Source of the DNA: Candidatus Flexifilum affinis
GTDB lineage: Bacteria > Chloroflexota > Anaerolineae > Aggregatilineales > Phototrophicaceae
DNA length: 64,000 nucleotides
Assembly (NCBI GenBank): GCA_016713325.1
Contig: JADJPJ010000107.1
Span: 53,178-117,177, forward strand
Reading direction: 5' to 3'
Shown here: in pieces, positions 50,186 to 59,113 of the stretch
Layout of the letters: each line of letters begins with the position of its first letter
Position numbering within the stretch: the first letter of the stretch is position 1
The notes under the pieces: generated by a model
The model's input: only the letters and a program-made list of their open reading frames with translations
What the model was told of the DNA's origin: nothing
Database searches by the model: none
Position numbers and translations under genes: made by a program

Positions 50186-51742
50186 TCAAGAAGCGCCTAA
50201 GCGCCAATAGTGATTACCGACGTACAGGAATTCCGGTTCACTGTTCAGCGCAGCAAAGAGCGGTCCTGGTGGGCAGCGGCGCAGCACATTGAGCGCGCTG
50301 TAGAGGGTCTTCGCATGTACGGCACCCTGGGGCATATTCCGGCTGAGTTCAGTGACCAGCGGCCTCAGAATGGAGACCAGGGTTCGGCGACCCTGCTGGT
50401 AACTCTGGAACAGACCGTCGACATAAGCCGGATCGTCGACATCGAGGAGCATGAGATCGTCATACTCCGCGCCGATCGGCCGCTTCTGGTCTTCAAAGCT
50501 GAATTGGCCATTCTTGTTGACCAGGACTCGCACCCACTCGGTGCGTGGGCGATGCGCCTGGAAGTCGACCACGACTTTATCGGAACCCGGTTCCCGGTGC
50601 ACGCTCATCAACGCACCAATCGGCAGACGATGCTTCTCGTACACGCCCTGCAGGCCGTAGACATAGCGCCCCTGGCGGACGACCCATCCGGGATATTCCT
50701 CGCCATCCTGGCCATCGACCAGGGTGAAGCCGATTCGCTCGGAACTGCGCGCGGTCGGGAAGATTGCTTTCATGCGGGATGAGAGCGGCAGGGTTCCGGC
50801 GCGGCGATGGGGATAGGTCAGGATTAGCCGCACGCGCTCGCCAGCGGCGTCTCCATCGACATCCGACCACTCATCGTCGATCTCCGCTTCAAGCGCCAGC
50901 TGCTCAGGGGTGAGCGAACTGGCATCGTAGGAATTCGGTGTATAGCGCACCCAGGTTGGCGGTTGCTGGACCTCCGTCGGCTCCAGGCGGCGCAGAAACC
51001 AGAGCACAGTATCCAGCGGGCCGACCTCGTCGAAACGCGCATCGGCGTTCAGCGCATCATTCAGGCAAAACTCCTGAAGGAGAATAGAGCCGCCTTCAAG
51101 CCCGCCAACCTGTTCGAGAATCTGCGATGTGGACAACGGGCCACCGCTGTACATATCCAGGACAGCCTCGGCCAGGTTCAAATGCCCTTCATTGACTTCG
51201 AGCATCAGGGCGCGCGGGAACCATTTGCCGCTCAAGCGCACGAGATCGGGGCTCTGCGCGAGCGCCGCATTGATCTCCGAAAACAGCGCCTGCTGACTGC
51301 TCTCCAGCACAGTGTCGACGGTCATCCCGGACGAAGCCATGGAACCCAGCCCGTCGGCAGCATCATTGAGGCTGTGTGGCGATTCCAGTTCGCAGGCATA
51401 TTCACGGCGTGCGAGGTCGTCAAATTCAACCTCGATTACCTTGAAGTTGCCGAGGTCGGGATTCGTGCCATCTCGCAGGCCGCGCACGCTCGCTAGGGCA
51501 TTATCATGTCTGACGAAGACAAGACGTTGGCCGACTTCATAGGAGTCTGCTGGTCGATAGGCCAGCACACCACGGAACTGCTCCTGAAGGGCTGCCTGTT
51601 CATCCTGTAAGCGGCGTTCGATGAGAAAGCGCGCGATCTCTTCGAGGGAGAGGGGGATTTCACGGTCGAGCAGCAGCCCCTGGATGAATTCGACATCTTC
51701 AGGGCTGACTTGAAAATTCTCCGCCCATTGTTGTTTCAGCAT
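50186..51742 (-). CDS. Uncharacterised protein with a HARE-HTH-like C terminus
   Basis: 518 residues. The C-terminal segment (about 450-518; GAVHAKTLYSALNV...LFAALNSEPEFLYVGNHYWRL) resembles the HARE-HTH/RNA polymerase delta type winged helix. The N-terminal segment (SPEDVEFIQGLLLDREIPLSLEEIARFLIER) may be a second HTH. The middle has acidic stretches and beta-rich repeats but no known catalytic motif. It is the first gene of the leftward three-gene set behind the promoter at 51901-51928. Function unknown; chromatin or transcription association is a guess. Confidence 0.65.
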   Translation of the reverse strand: MLKQQWAENFQVSPEDVEFIQGLLLDREIPLSLEEIARFLIERRLQDEQAALQEQFRGVLAYRPADSYEVGQRLVFVRHDNALASVRGLRDGTNPDLGNFKVIEVEFDDLARREYACELESPHSLNDAADGLGSMASSGMTVDTVLESSQQALFSEINAALAQSPDLVRLSGKWFPRALMLEVNEGHLNLAEAVLDMYSGGPLSTSQILEQVGGLEGGSILLQEFCLNDALNADARFDEVGPLDTVLWFLRRLEPTEVQQPPTWVRYTPNSYDASSLTPEQLALEAEIDDEWSDVDGDAAGERVRLILTYPHRRAGTLPLSSRMKAIFPTARSSERIGFTLVDGQDGEEYPGWVVRQGRYVYGLQGVYEKHRLPIGALMSVHREPGSDKVVVDFQAHRPRTEWVRVLVNKNGQFSFEDQKRPIGAEYDDLMLLDVDDPAYVDGLFQSYQQGRRTLVSILRPLVTELSRNMPQGAVHAKTLYSALNVLRRCPPGPLFAALNSEPEFLYVGNHYWRLGAS

Positions 51743-51884
51743 TGACAGCGCACCACCTCCGAACCATGTCGGTAGGGATTCGCTTCAGAAGCTGGAGCGA
51801 AGGAGCATAGCGACATGTTCAGTAACCACCCGAAAAAGGACGTAGCGATGGGTGACCCTACCAGACGAGGATAGAAGATATAAA

Positions 51885-51898
51885 CCGTAACCTTACGG
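51885..51898. promoter_or_regulatory. Palindrome at the start site of the leftward hypothetical operon
   Basis: CCGTAA-CC-TTACGG is a perfect 14-nt palindrome lying at the predicted +1 of the minus-strand promoter, a good position for a repressor operator. Confidence 0.5.
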
Positions 51899-51900
51899 AC

Positions 51901-51928
51901 ATTATACGCAATCCGTCACGTTATGCAA
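51901..51928 (-). promoter_or_regulatory. Leftward promoter for the three-gene hypothetical operon
   Basis: On the minus strand TTGCAT (51923-51928) and TATAAT (51901-51906) are 16 nt apart. It would start transcription near 51894, about 150 nt ahead of the 518-residue protein. It is divergent from the rpmH promoter 30 nt away. Confidence 0.6.
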
Positions 51929-51958
51929 GTGGACGTGAGACGAAATCAGAGCGATGGG

Positions 51959-51988
51959 TTGACCCTGATGGCGCGCGGCATGTATACT
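51959..51988 (+). promoter_or_regulatory. Promoter of the rpmH-rnpA-yidD-yidC-jag operon
   Basis: TTGACC (51959-51964) and TATACT (51983-51988) with an 18-nt spacer, 40 nt upstream of rpmH. Confidence 0.7.
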
Positions 51989-52028
51989 ACTCGCTCTTGA
52001 GTCGAGAAAATTCACGGATTGACCAGAG

Positions 52029-52208
52029 ATGTCAACGAAGCGTACATATCAGCCCAAGATACGTCGTCGTCAGCGTGTGCACGGTTTTCGCGAGCGCATG
52101 GCGACCGCCAACGGACGCAACGTGCTTAAGCGCCGTCGTTTGAAAGGCCGCCACGTTCTGAGCGTCCAGCCGGTTCACGTCAAGAAGATCAACTGGAACG
52201 CGCACTAG
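52029..52208 (+). CDS. rpmH: 50S ribosomal protein L34
   Basis: 59 residues, basic, with the L34 core [20 protein letters not shown] and [18 protein letters not shown]. The C-terminal extension ([13 protein letters not shown]) is a little longer than the usual 44-46 residues. First gene of the classic rpmH-rnpA-yidD-yidC-jag order; dnaA is not next to it here. Confidence 0.93.
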   Translation: MSTKRTYQPKIRRRQRVHGFRERMATANGRNVLKRRRLKGRHVLSVQPVHVKKINWNAH

Positions 52209-52271
52209 AGGGCCGGCGGGTGTCTTGGGCAAAGCACAGGATACCCGTTGTTTCTTTTGTGAGCGAAGCGG

Positions 52272-52619
52272 ATGCGCCGCGAATGGCGGTTACGTCACAG
52301 GGCGGATTTCCAGCGAGTGCGGCAGGATGGGCGAACCCTTCGCCAGCATCCGCTGATGGTCAGCTTGACCACGAACCCCACCGGACAGAATCGATACGGG
52401 TTCATCGTGAGCAAGCAGATCGGCAATGCCGTCACACGTAACCGCGTGCGCCGCCGCCTTCGGGAAGTCATCCGGCAGCTGCATCCGCAACTGAAGCATG
52501 GATTCGATGTCGTGTTCATCGCCCGTGCAGGAATAGCGGAGCAACCATTTGCCGATGTCCAGCGTATTGTGATTGAACTGACTCGCCGGGCGAACCTGCT
52601 TCAAGAGAGCATATCGTGA
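52272..52619 (+). CDS. rnpA: Ribonuclease P protein component
   Basis: 115 residues. Binds the RNase P RNA and pre-tRNA leader. [44 protein letters not shown] (the RNR motif) and [10 protein letters not shown] are typical. It ends with a 4-nt overlap with yidD. Confidence 0.95.
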   Translation: MRREWRLRHRADFQRVRQDGRTLRQHPLMVSLTTNPTGQNRYGFIVSKQIGNAVTRNRVRRRLREVIRQLHPQLKHGFDVVFIARAGIAEQPFADVQRIVIELTRRANLLQESIS

Positions 52620-52825
52620 AAGCCATCGCGCTTGCGCTCATTCGTTTTTACAAGCGCTTCATCTCGCCTGCGCTGCCCTCCGCCTGCCGTTTTGAGCCGA
52701 CCTGTTCGGTATATACCTACCAGGCCATCGAGAAATATGGCGCCATCAAAGGGGGCTGGATGGGAATCAAGCGGATATCGCGCTGCCATCCGTTCAATCC
52801 TGGCGGGTATGACCCTGTTCCCTGA
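52616..52825 (+). CDS. yidD: Membrane protein insertion efficiency factor YidD
   Basis: 69 residues, normal for Yid[24 protein letters not shown] and [24 protein letters not shown] are the family signature, with its three Cys residues. GTG 52616 overlaps the rnpA stop, indicating coupling. It works with YidC, which is encoded one gene downstream. Confidence 0.95.
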   Translation: MKAIALALIRFYKRFISPALPSACRFEPTCSVYTYQAIEKYGAIKGGWMGIKRISRCHPFNPGGYDPVP

Positions 52826-52842
52826 CCCTGAGGAGTCTTCGA

Positions 52843-54015
52843 TTGTATAGCCGAGCCTGGTTTGCTCGTTTTCGCTGGGTGCTGATCGGCGCTCTGCTGC
52901 TCGTTGTGGTTGCCGGGTGCTCTAATCTGCCTCTGGAAGCCAGTTGGGCCAGCGTAAGCCTGTATGGCGACCCGGCACAGATTATCATAGCCTACGCCAA
53001 TACCGTAGCGATGGTTGATCCGGTGGATGGATCGCTTACCGAACTGCGGGATTCTGAAGGCGATGTTCGATTGAACGATGAGGGCAATCCACGAACCTGG
53101 AGCCTCCAGATTTCCGGTCAGCCCGCCGCCACCTTCTACACCCACCCGTTGGACATTGGCGATTCCAGGCTGATGTTCACCGCCTATGAGAGCAAGTCCT
53201 TTGAAGTCGATGCGATCACGGCCCAGATTCTGAACCCGGAAGGCCATGCGCTGCCGGGTCATGTCGTCGCGGCTCCGCTCCAGAATGGCGACCTGCTCTA
53301 CGTCCCGATCAGCTCCAATGACCTTGTGGCCGTGAATGCTGAGACATTCGACGTGGTCTGGACCTTAGACACGGAACGCGGCGTGTGGGCGACCCCCTTG
53401 CTCCATGAAGGGGTTCTGTATGTCCCCTCTATGGATCATCTGCTGTACGCAGTGGACCCCACTACAGGAGAGGAAATCTGGCAGCTCGACCTCGGGGGCG
53501 CGATTGCTTCCACGCCGGTCGTTGCCAACGGCTATATGTATGTAGGGAGTTTCGGCAACAAGCTATTCAAGATCTCCTTTAATGGCAGTATCGTTGCCGA
53601 ACACGAAACGAACGAATGGGTATGGGGTGCGCCTGCGGTCGTTGAAGATCTGGTGTACGTGGCGGATCTCGCCGGGTACGTCTATGCGCTTCGCGATACG
53701 CAAGATAGTTTCAGCGAGCTCTGGTCACGTCAGGTGGCGCAGCGGGGTATCCGCCCGACGCCACTTGTCACCGAGGAGTCGCTCATCGTTGGCTCGCGCG
53801 ATCGCAGTGTCTACTGGATTTCACGTGAGACGGGTGAAGAACAACTCAAGCGCGAAATGGCTGGTGAAGTGCTGTCCGACCTGCTGCTGCTGCAACCCGG
53901 TGAGGGGCTCGGCGTGACCGAGCCGATGGTCGTGGTGAGCACGCTGTCGCGGGACGAACTGCTCGTCGCATTCAGTCTCGATAACGGCGAACGTCTCTGG
54001 AAGTATCCGTCATAG
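52843..54015 (+). CDS. PQQ-type beta-propeller lipoprotein inserted between yidD and yidC
   Basis: 390 residues. TTG start with GAGGAG upstream. The N terminus has a lipoprotein signal peptide ending in VVAGC (about residues 20-25), so it should be anchored outside the membrane. The rest is an eight-bladed PQQ-like propeller (repeat pieces VWTLDTERGVWATPLL, EIWQLDLGGAIASTPVV, SFGNKLFKIS, LWSRQVAQRGIRPTPLV, GERLWKYPS), similar in design to BamB. BamB aids outer-membrane assembly, but this organism probably lacks a typical outer membrane. Its site suggests a role linked to membrane protein insertion. Confidence 0.85.
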   Translation: MYSRAWFARFRWVLIGALLLVVVAGCSNLPLEASWASVSLYGDPAQIIIAYANTVAMVDPVDGSLTELRDSEGDVRLNDEGNPRTWSLQISGQPAATFYTHPLDIGDSRLMFTAYESKSFEVDAITAQILNPEGHALPGHVVAAPLQNGDLLYVPISSNDLVAVNAETFDVVWTLDTERGVWATPLLHEGVLYVPSMDHLLYAVDPTTGEEIWQLDLGGAIASTPVVANGYMYVGSFGNKLFKISFNGSIVAEHETNEWVWGAPAVVEDLVYVADLAGYVYALRDTQDSFSELWSRQVAQRGIRPTPLVTEESLIVGSRDRSVYWISRETGEEQLKREMAGEVLSDLLLLQPGEGLGVTEPMVVVSTLSRDELLVAFSLDNGERLWKYPS

Positions 54016-54035
54016 GGATCGGGATCGTATAACCC

Positions 54036-54914
54036 ATGGATTTTATCCTTAACCCGTTTGTCACTGTCCTGACGCTGCTGTACTCGATCTTCAATCGGGA
54101 CATGGTGCTGGCGATTATCGTCTTCACGGCGCTGATCCGCCTGCTGACCTATCCGTTGACGGCGCAGCAGATGAAATCATCAAAGGCGATGCAGGTGCTT
54201 CAGCCGGAGCTGAAGAAACTGCAAGAGAAGTACAAAGGTGATCGCGAAAAGCTGTCTGCGGAGCAGATGCGGCTGTACCGTGAGTACGGCGTCAATCCGG
54301 TGGGCGGGTGCCTACCGCTTCTGATCCAGTTTCCCATTCTGATCGCGCTTTACCAGGCCGTCATCCACTCGCTGGCCGCCAACCCACTGTCGCTGATCGA
54401 CCTGTCCGGACGTCTGTTGATCCCGGGGCTGGGCGACGTCATTCCGCTGGAGAATCGCTGGTTGGGGATGAGTCTTTCCCAACCGCCAGATACCTCGGCG
54501 GGTTCGATCATCGCCTTTGCGCTGCCTGTCCTGGTCGTCATCACCACCTGGCTCCAGTTCAAGGTGACGACTCCAGCGATGCCGCCCAGTGAAGATGGCA
54601 AGCCGAATGCCGCTGCGTCTACCCAACAGACGATGGGCACGGTGATGCCGCTCATGTATGGGTTCTTCGCGCTGTCGTTCTCGGTTGGCCTCTCGATCTA
54701 CTTCATCGCGTCGAATGTCATTGGTATCGTCCAGTATGCGTTGATGGGCAAGGCCGACTTCAAAAACATCTTCCGTTTCGGTCGGGCCAAACCAGCGACC
54801 GCCCCTGCCGTCTCGGCGCGTACCATTACGCCAAAAGTGCCGGCGAAGACGGGGGGAGATAGCCAGCCCAAAGCCAAACCGAAGCCTTCGAGCGGCGGAA
54901 AGCCGCGTCGCTGA
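54036..54914 (+). CDS. yidC: Membrane protein insertase YidC (Oxa1 type)
   Basis: 292 residues. Short insertase without the large N-terminal periplasmic domain of Gram-negative YidC. About five transmembrane helices; the conserved Arg in FTALIRLLTYPL, the coiled-coil loop LQPELKKLQEKYKGDREKL and QFPILIALYQAV are clear, and a long basic C-terminal tail (KAKPKPSSGGKPRR) should contact ribosomes. No lipobox is present. Confidence 0.95.
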   Translation: MDFILNPFVTVLTLLYSIFNRDMVLAIIVFTALIRLLTYPLTAQQMKSSKAMQVLQPELKKLQEKYKGDREKLSAEQMRLYREYGVNPVGGCLPLLIQFPILIALYQAVIHSLAANPLSLIDLSGRLLIPGLGDVIPLENRWLGMSLSQPPDTSAGSIIAFALPVLVVITTWLQFKVTTPAMPPSEDGKPNAAASTQQTMGTVMPLMYGFFALSFSVGLSIYFIASNVIGIVQYALMGKADFKNIFRFGRAKPATAPAVSARTITPKVPAKTGGDSQPKAKPKPSSGGKPRR

Positions 54915-54953
54915 TGCATACGGTTATCGGGCCATAAACGAGCTAGAATGACC

Positions 54954-54984
54954 ATGCAGACCTCTCGGGGTCTGCATCCTTTTG
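54954..54984 (+). terminator. Terminator or partial attenuator between yidC and jag
   Basis: ATGCAGACC and GGTCTGCAT make a perfect 9-bp stem with a 6-nt loop, followed by CCTTTTG. It lies only 16 nt before jag, so it may lower the downstream part of the operon. Confidence 0.7.
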
Positions 54985-54999
54985 TTGAAGGATTGTGCG

Positions 55000-56073
55000 A
55001 TGAGTTTGCAGAATGATGTCGAAGTTACAGGAGATAGTGTCGAAGACGCTATTCGTAAAGGGTTGGCGACACTCAATGCCGCGCCGTACGAGGTGATAGT
55101 CGAGGTTCTCGACGAACCGTCTTCGGGGATGTATGGCGGTGAGGCTCGGCCGGCGCGCGTACGCTTGAAACGCCTTTCCATGCCGATGCCTCCGATGCAA
55201 CCACCGCCGCCCCCGCCGCCAGCGCAGGACGAAATTATACTCCCCCGTCCGACGGAACGTCCCGCCAGCAAACCGGAAGCGGGAAGCGCGCCCAGCACGC
55301 GTCCGCAGAGTGGGCGCAGCGAACGCGAATCGCGCCCGGAACGCAGCGACCGTGGAGAACGCGACAGCGGCGGCGAAAGCCAGAGCGAACGGGGTTCTCG
55401 TCAAGGCAAGGGACGTGGTGGTCGCGACGCGCGTGGCGGACGCCGTGGCGGAGATCGGCGGGATCGTCCGCGTGAAGAGCCGAGCTTTGAACACCTCGCC
55501 GAGTCGGACCTGCCTGTAGGCGACGATTATGGGGTCACCGACGAGGAATCGCCGCTGTTCGAAACCGCCGACTTGATCCCGGAGGCCGAGCAAGACGAAG
55601 AGGCCCAGGTTGGCAAGGTCGTCCTGGAAACGCTGCTGGAACACATGTCGCTCAACTCGACCATCGAGGTTCGCCGCTCCAAGGCTTCCTCAGACGGCGA
55701 GTCGTCGCCGTGGGTTTTGAACATCACTGGATCACGCCTGGTTTCCCGGCTGGTCGGGCGCCGCGGCGAGACACTGGCATCCCTTCAATATCTAACGCGG
55801 CTGATCACCAGCCGTGAATTGCAGCGCCGCGCGGAACTGATCGTCGATGCTGACGGCTACAAGTCCAAGCGGGCGGCGTCGTTGCGCGCGCTGGCCCTGC
55901 GCATGGCGGATGACGCGGTCAGAGACCAGCGCGTGGTCACGATGGAGCCGATGCCGCCCCATGAGCGCCGCATCATTCATCTTGCTCTTCGCGAACGACC
56001 CGACGTGAACACGCGCAGCGTGGGTGAGGGCGCCGGCCGCAAAGTGACGATTGTTCCGAGTGCTCAGGAATGA
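55000..56073 (+). CDS. jag: Jag/KhpB-type RNA-binding protein with long disordered linker
   Basis: 357 residues. Jag_N domain (about 1-55; SVEDAIRKGLATLN) is followed by a Pro-run (PPPPPPPA near 70-75) and a long Arg/Gly/Ser/Glu-rich segment (about 85-165), then KH (ITGSRLVSRLVGRRGETLASLQYL) and R3H (PMPPHERRIIHLALRE) domains. Relatives bind RNA and affect cell division and envelope growth. The linker is far longer than in Bacillus Jag. ATG 55000 has GAAGGA upstream. Overlaps the next gene by 4 nt. Confidence 0.9.
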   Translation: MSLQNDVEVTGDSVEDAIRKGLATLNAAPYEVIVEVLDEPSSGMYGGEARPARVRLKRLSMPMPPMQPPPPPPPAQDEIILPRPTERPASKPEAGSAPSTRPQSGRSERESRPERSDRGERDSGGESQSERGSRQGKGRGGRDARGGRRGGDRRDRPREEPSFEHLAESDLPVGDDYGVTDEESPLFETADLIPEAEQDEEAQVGKVVLETLLEHMSLNSTIEVRRSKASSDGESSPWVLNITGSRLVSRLVGRRGETLASLQYLTRLITSRELQRRAELIVDADGYKSKRAASLRALALRMADDAVRDQRVVTMEPMPPHERRIIHLALRERPDVNTRSVGEGAGRKVTIVPSAQE

Positions 56074-56900
56074 CAGCTGATTACGTTCTGATTGGCCACA
56101 TTACCGCCGACTTGACGCCGACCGGTCGTGTGGCCGGTGGGACCGTCTCCTACGCCGCTCGAACTGCGGCCGCCTTCGGCTGGCGGGTGGCGATCGTGAC
56201 GAGCTGCCGCCCGGACGAGCCTCTTCTGGAGTCGCTGCGGCCCTACGCGGATATCCACGTTATTCCGGCGGAAGAGACGACCACCTTCGAAAACATCTAT
56301 ACCAGTCACGGACGCGTCCAGTATATAAGGGCGCGGGCGGAGACCCTCGTCGCCGAAAACATCCCGGAGGCGCTGCGTGGCGCCTCGATGGTGCATCTTG
56401 GCCCAATCGCTGACGAAATTCGCTCCGGGGTGGCCGGTATCTTCCATGACTCGACACTGCTGGCGACCCTCCAGGGCTGGATGCGCCAGTGGGGTGCGGA
56501 CCAGGTTGTCCGCTTCAAGGCGTTCGACCATGAGAACCTGCTCAAGCGGGTCGACATTGTCGTCTTCAGCGAAGAGGATATTGCCAGCGCGCCAGAAACG
56601 GAAGAATGGGTCAGAGCCCGCGCACGCCATACCTTTGTGACGCGCGCCGAAAAAGGCGGCAGCTACTACCACGATGGCATTCATGACAGCTACACCAGCC
56701 CCGCCGTCACAGTGGTCGAGCCGACCGGCGCCGGCGATGTCTTCGCGGCGTCGCTGCTGGCATCGCTGCCTTTACTCTCCTTCGAGATACCCAAAGCAAT
56801 CCGTGTCGCCGCCCGCCTTGCCGCAAATTCGGTGACGCGCCCCGGTCTTCAAGGGACCCCAACCGCCGACGAAGTTCGCCAAGTGCTTGACAGCATCTGA
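56070..56900 (+). CDS. PfkB-family sugar or nucleoside kinase
   Basis: 276 residues. GHITADLTPTGRVAGGTVSYAARTAAAFGW forms the sugar-binding start, and VVEPTGAGDVFAASLLASL holds the GAGD anion hole and catalytic Asp. Substrate cannot be assigned. ATGA overlap with jag shows co-transcription, although function is unlikely to be shared. Confidence 0.88.
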   Translation: MTADYVLIGHITADLTPTGRVAGGTVSYAARTAAAFGWRVAIVTSCRPDEPLLESLRPYADIHVIPAEETTTFENIYTSHGRVQYIRARAETLVAENIPEALRGASMVHLGPIADEIRSGVAGIFHDSTLLATLQGWMRQWGADQVVRFKAFDHENLLKRVDIVVFSEEDIASAPETEEWVRARARHTFVTRAEKGGSYYHDGIHDSYTSPAVTVVEPTGAGDVFAASLLASLPLLSFEIPKAIRVAARLAANSVTRPGLQGTPTADEVRQVLDSI

Positions 56901-56915
56901 ATGGGATAAGAACAC

Positions 56916-58535
56916 ATGATCGCCCGGGTTGACCGCCTGCTCCTGAACGGCCGCATTCGCACGCTTGATCGTGAACGCCCTCTGGTGAGTGGTCTGGCCC
57001 TCAGCGGCGGGCGAGTGATAGCTGTTTCCACCGACAGCGACGCGCTTCGCCTTCTCGCCACCAGCGAGACGATCGTCGACGATCTGGGAGGACGCTCCGT
57101 TCTGCCTGGTTTCATCGACGCGCATGTGCACTGGCAGGGCACGACCGAGCGCCTGCATTCGGTCGCGTTCTATGACGCGACGTCGCGCCAGGAAGCGGTC
57201 GAGCGCGTGGCCCGCTTTGCTGCACAGGTGCCGGCAGGCGAATGGATCCTTGGCCACGGCTGGACGCAGGACGCCTGGGAGGACCGGCAGTTCCCGACGG
57301 CTGCCGATCTCGATGCGGTGACGCCCGATCATCCGGTGTTCCTCAAGGCCAGGAGCGGCCATGCCGCCTGGGTAAACAGCGTGGCGCTGCGCATCGCCGG
57401 GGTTGATCGCGATACCCTCGATCCGCCTGCCGGGGAGATCATGCGTGACGCCGCCGGCAACCCGAGCGGCGTGCTGTTGGAATGGACGGCGATGGGGTTG
57501 GTCTCCGACCACATTCCGCCGATCGACGCCGAAGACCTGGCGACTCGCATGCTGAAGACGCAGCAGCACGCGCTGGAACTTGGGCTGACGGGCATTCACG
57601 ACTTCGACTGGCGCGACAGCTTTGCCGCGCTGCAAATCCTGCGTGAACGCTCGCTGCTCAGCCTGCGCATGGTCAAGCAGATCAATGCCGAGTACCTGGA
57701 ATCACTTCTCGACCTCGGGTTGCGCCAGGGATTTGGCGACGACTGGCTGCGCATCGGCAATCTGAAGATTTTTTCGGATGGCGCGCTTGGCCCGCGCACG
57801 GCCGCCATGATCGCGCCGTATGAAGGTGAGCCAAACAACCTCGGCATCATGGTCACCGATAAAGAAGATATGCTGGACATGGCGAGCCGAGCCAGCGCTG
57901 CGGGAGTGGCCACGTCGATCCACGCCATTGGCGACCTCGCGGTGCACGACGTTCTCGACGTATTCGAGGGGGTTCGCCGCCAGGAAGCGGGGCGTGGTAT
58001 CTCCCCGGACGCGCGCCGCCATCGCATCGAGCATGTGCAGTTGATTCACCCTGACGACGTGGACCGCCTGGCCGAGCTGCGGCTGATTGCCTCGATGCAG
58101 CCCATTCATGCGACTTCGGACTATCAGATGTCCGATCGTTACTGGGGTGCGCGCAGCGCCTGGGCCTACAACCCGCGTCTTCAGTTGGATCGTGGAGTGG
58201 TCGTGGCGTTCGGCACGGACTCGCCCGTCGAGCCGCTTGGCCCGGTGGCGAATATTCATGCCGCGGTGACCCGTCGCCGCGCCGATGGTAGCCCTGGGCC
58301 GGACGGATGGTACCCGAGCGCTCGCGTCACCCTCGACGAAGCCGTGCGCGGTCACACCATCGGACCCGCCTACGCGGCGGGTATGGAAGACCGATGTGGC
58401 ATGCTGGCGCCTGGTTACTATGCCGATCTGGTCGTGCTGGACCGTGACCTCTACGAGACTCCACCGGATGAACTGCTGGCGGTGCAGGTGGTCGGCACGA
58501 TGGTGGATGGCAGTTGGAAAGTTCGAACATTCTAG
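56916..58535 (+). CDS. Amidohydrolase of the YtcJ/exoenzyme-regulatory type
   Basis: 539 residues. Metal-dependent hydrolase with the two-part beta-sandwich and TIM barrel. LPGFIDAHVHWQGT is the first metal motif; KARSGHAAWVNSVAL, KIFSDGALGPRTAAM, IHAIGDLAVHDVLD and AFGTDSPVEPLGP follow in the order typical of YtcJ-like proteins. Substrate unknown. It starts 15 nt after the PfkB-type kinase gene. Confidence 0.88.
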   Translation: MIARVDRLLLNGRIRTLDRERPLVSGLALSGGRVIAVSTDSDALRLLATSETIVDDLGGRSVLPGFIDAHVHWQGTTERLHSVAFYDATSRQEAVERVARFAAQVPAGEWILGHGWTQDAWEDRQFPTAADLDAVTPDHPVFLKARSGHAAWVNSVALRIAGVDRDTLDPPAGEIMRDAAGNPSGVLLEWTAMGLVSDHIPPIDAEDLATRMLKTQQHALELGLTGIHDFDWRDSFAALQILRERSLLSLRMVKQINAEYLESLLDLGLRQGFGDDWLRIGNLKIFSDGALGPRTAAMIAPYEGEPNNLGIMVTDKEDMLDMASRASAAGVATSIHAIGDLAVHDVLDVFEGVRRQEAGRGISPDARRHRIEHVQLIHPDDVDRLAELRLIASMQPIHATSDYQMSDRYWGARSAWAYNPRLQLDRGVVVAFGTDSPVEPLGPVANIHAAVTRRRADGSPGPDGWYPSARVTLDEAVRGHTIGPAYAAGMEDRCGMLAPGYYADLVVLDRDLYETPPDELLAVQVVGTMVDGSWKVRTF

Positions 58536-58587
58536 GAATATCGTTTCGCAGATCGTTATAGCCGTTGACGTTGGAGAGTCCAAAGCC

Positions 58588-59097
58588 ATGAGCAGACCTG
58601 GAATGATGATCGGCAAGAAGGAATTCGTGGTCGAAGGTCCGATGCTGGAAGTTGGGCAAGCCGCGCCTGATTTTCGGCTGACGGCCAACAATTGGTCCGT
58701 GAAATCCCTCGCCGACTACACGGACAAGCTCAAGATTTTCAGCATCGTCCCATCACTGGATACGCGCGTGTGTGCCGCCCAAACCCGCCGCTTTAATCAG
58801 GAAGCCGGCGAAATGGGGGAGAGCGTCGTAGTGCTGACGGTGAGCACCGATCTGCCGTACGCGCAGCAGCGCTGGTGCGGCGCCGAGGGTATCAGCGTAG
58901 TCGAGACGCTGTCCGACCACAAGGATGTCAACTTCGGCCTGGCCTATGGACTGCTGGTGTCGGAATTGCGTGTCCTGCAGCGCGCGGTCATCATCCTCGA
59001 TCGCCAGAACACCGTGCGCTACGTCGAGTATGTGCCGGTCATGGGCAGTGAAGTCAATTTCAACGCCGCGCTGGAGTCTGCGCGGGCGTTTATGTAG
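58588..59097 (+). CDS. tpx: Thiol peroxidase, atypical 2-Cys type
   Basis: 169 residues. Reduces hydrogen peroxide and lipid peroxides with thioredoxin. Peroxidatic Cys62 (SLDTRVCAAQT) and resolving Cys97 (QRWCGAEG) are in the expected places for Tpx, as is the APDFRLTANN lead. ATG 58588 has GGAGAG upstream. It follows the amidohydrolase by 52 nt. Confidence 0.93.
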   Translation: MSRPGMMIGKKEFVVEGPMLEVGQAAPDFRLTANNWSVKSLADYTDKLKIFSIVPSLDTRVCAAQTRRFNQEAGEMGESVVVLTVSTDLPYAQQRWCGAEGISVVETLSDHKDVNFGLAYGLLVSELRVLQRAVIILDRQNTVRYVEYVPVMGSEVNFNAALESARAFM

Positions 59098-59113
59098 AGA
59101 GGAGCAGTACTAA

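Noticed and set aside
51880..52028. Replication origin next to rpmH
   Set aside because: Only imperfect DnaA-like 9-mers (TTATGCAAG, TTATACGCA) are seen, dnaA is absent and there is no clear AT-rich unwinding region.
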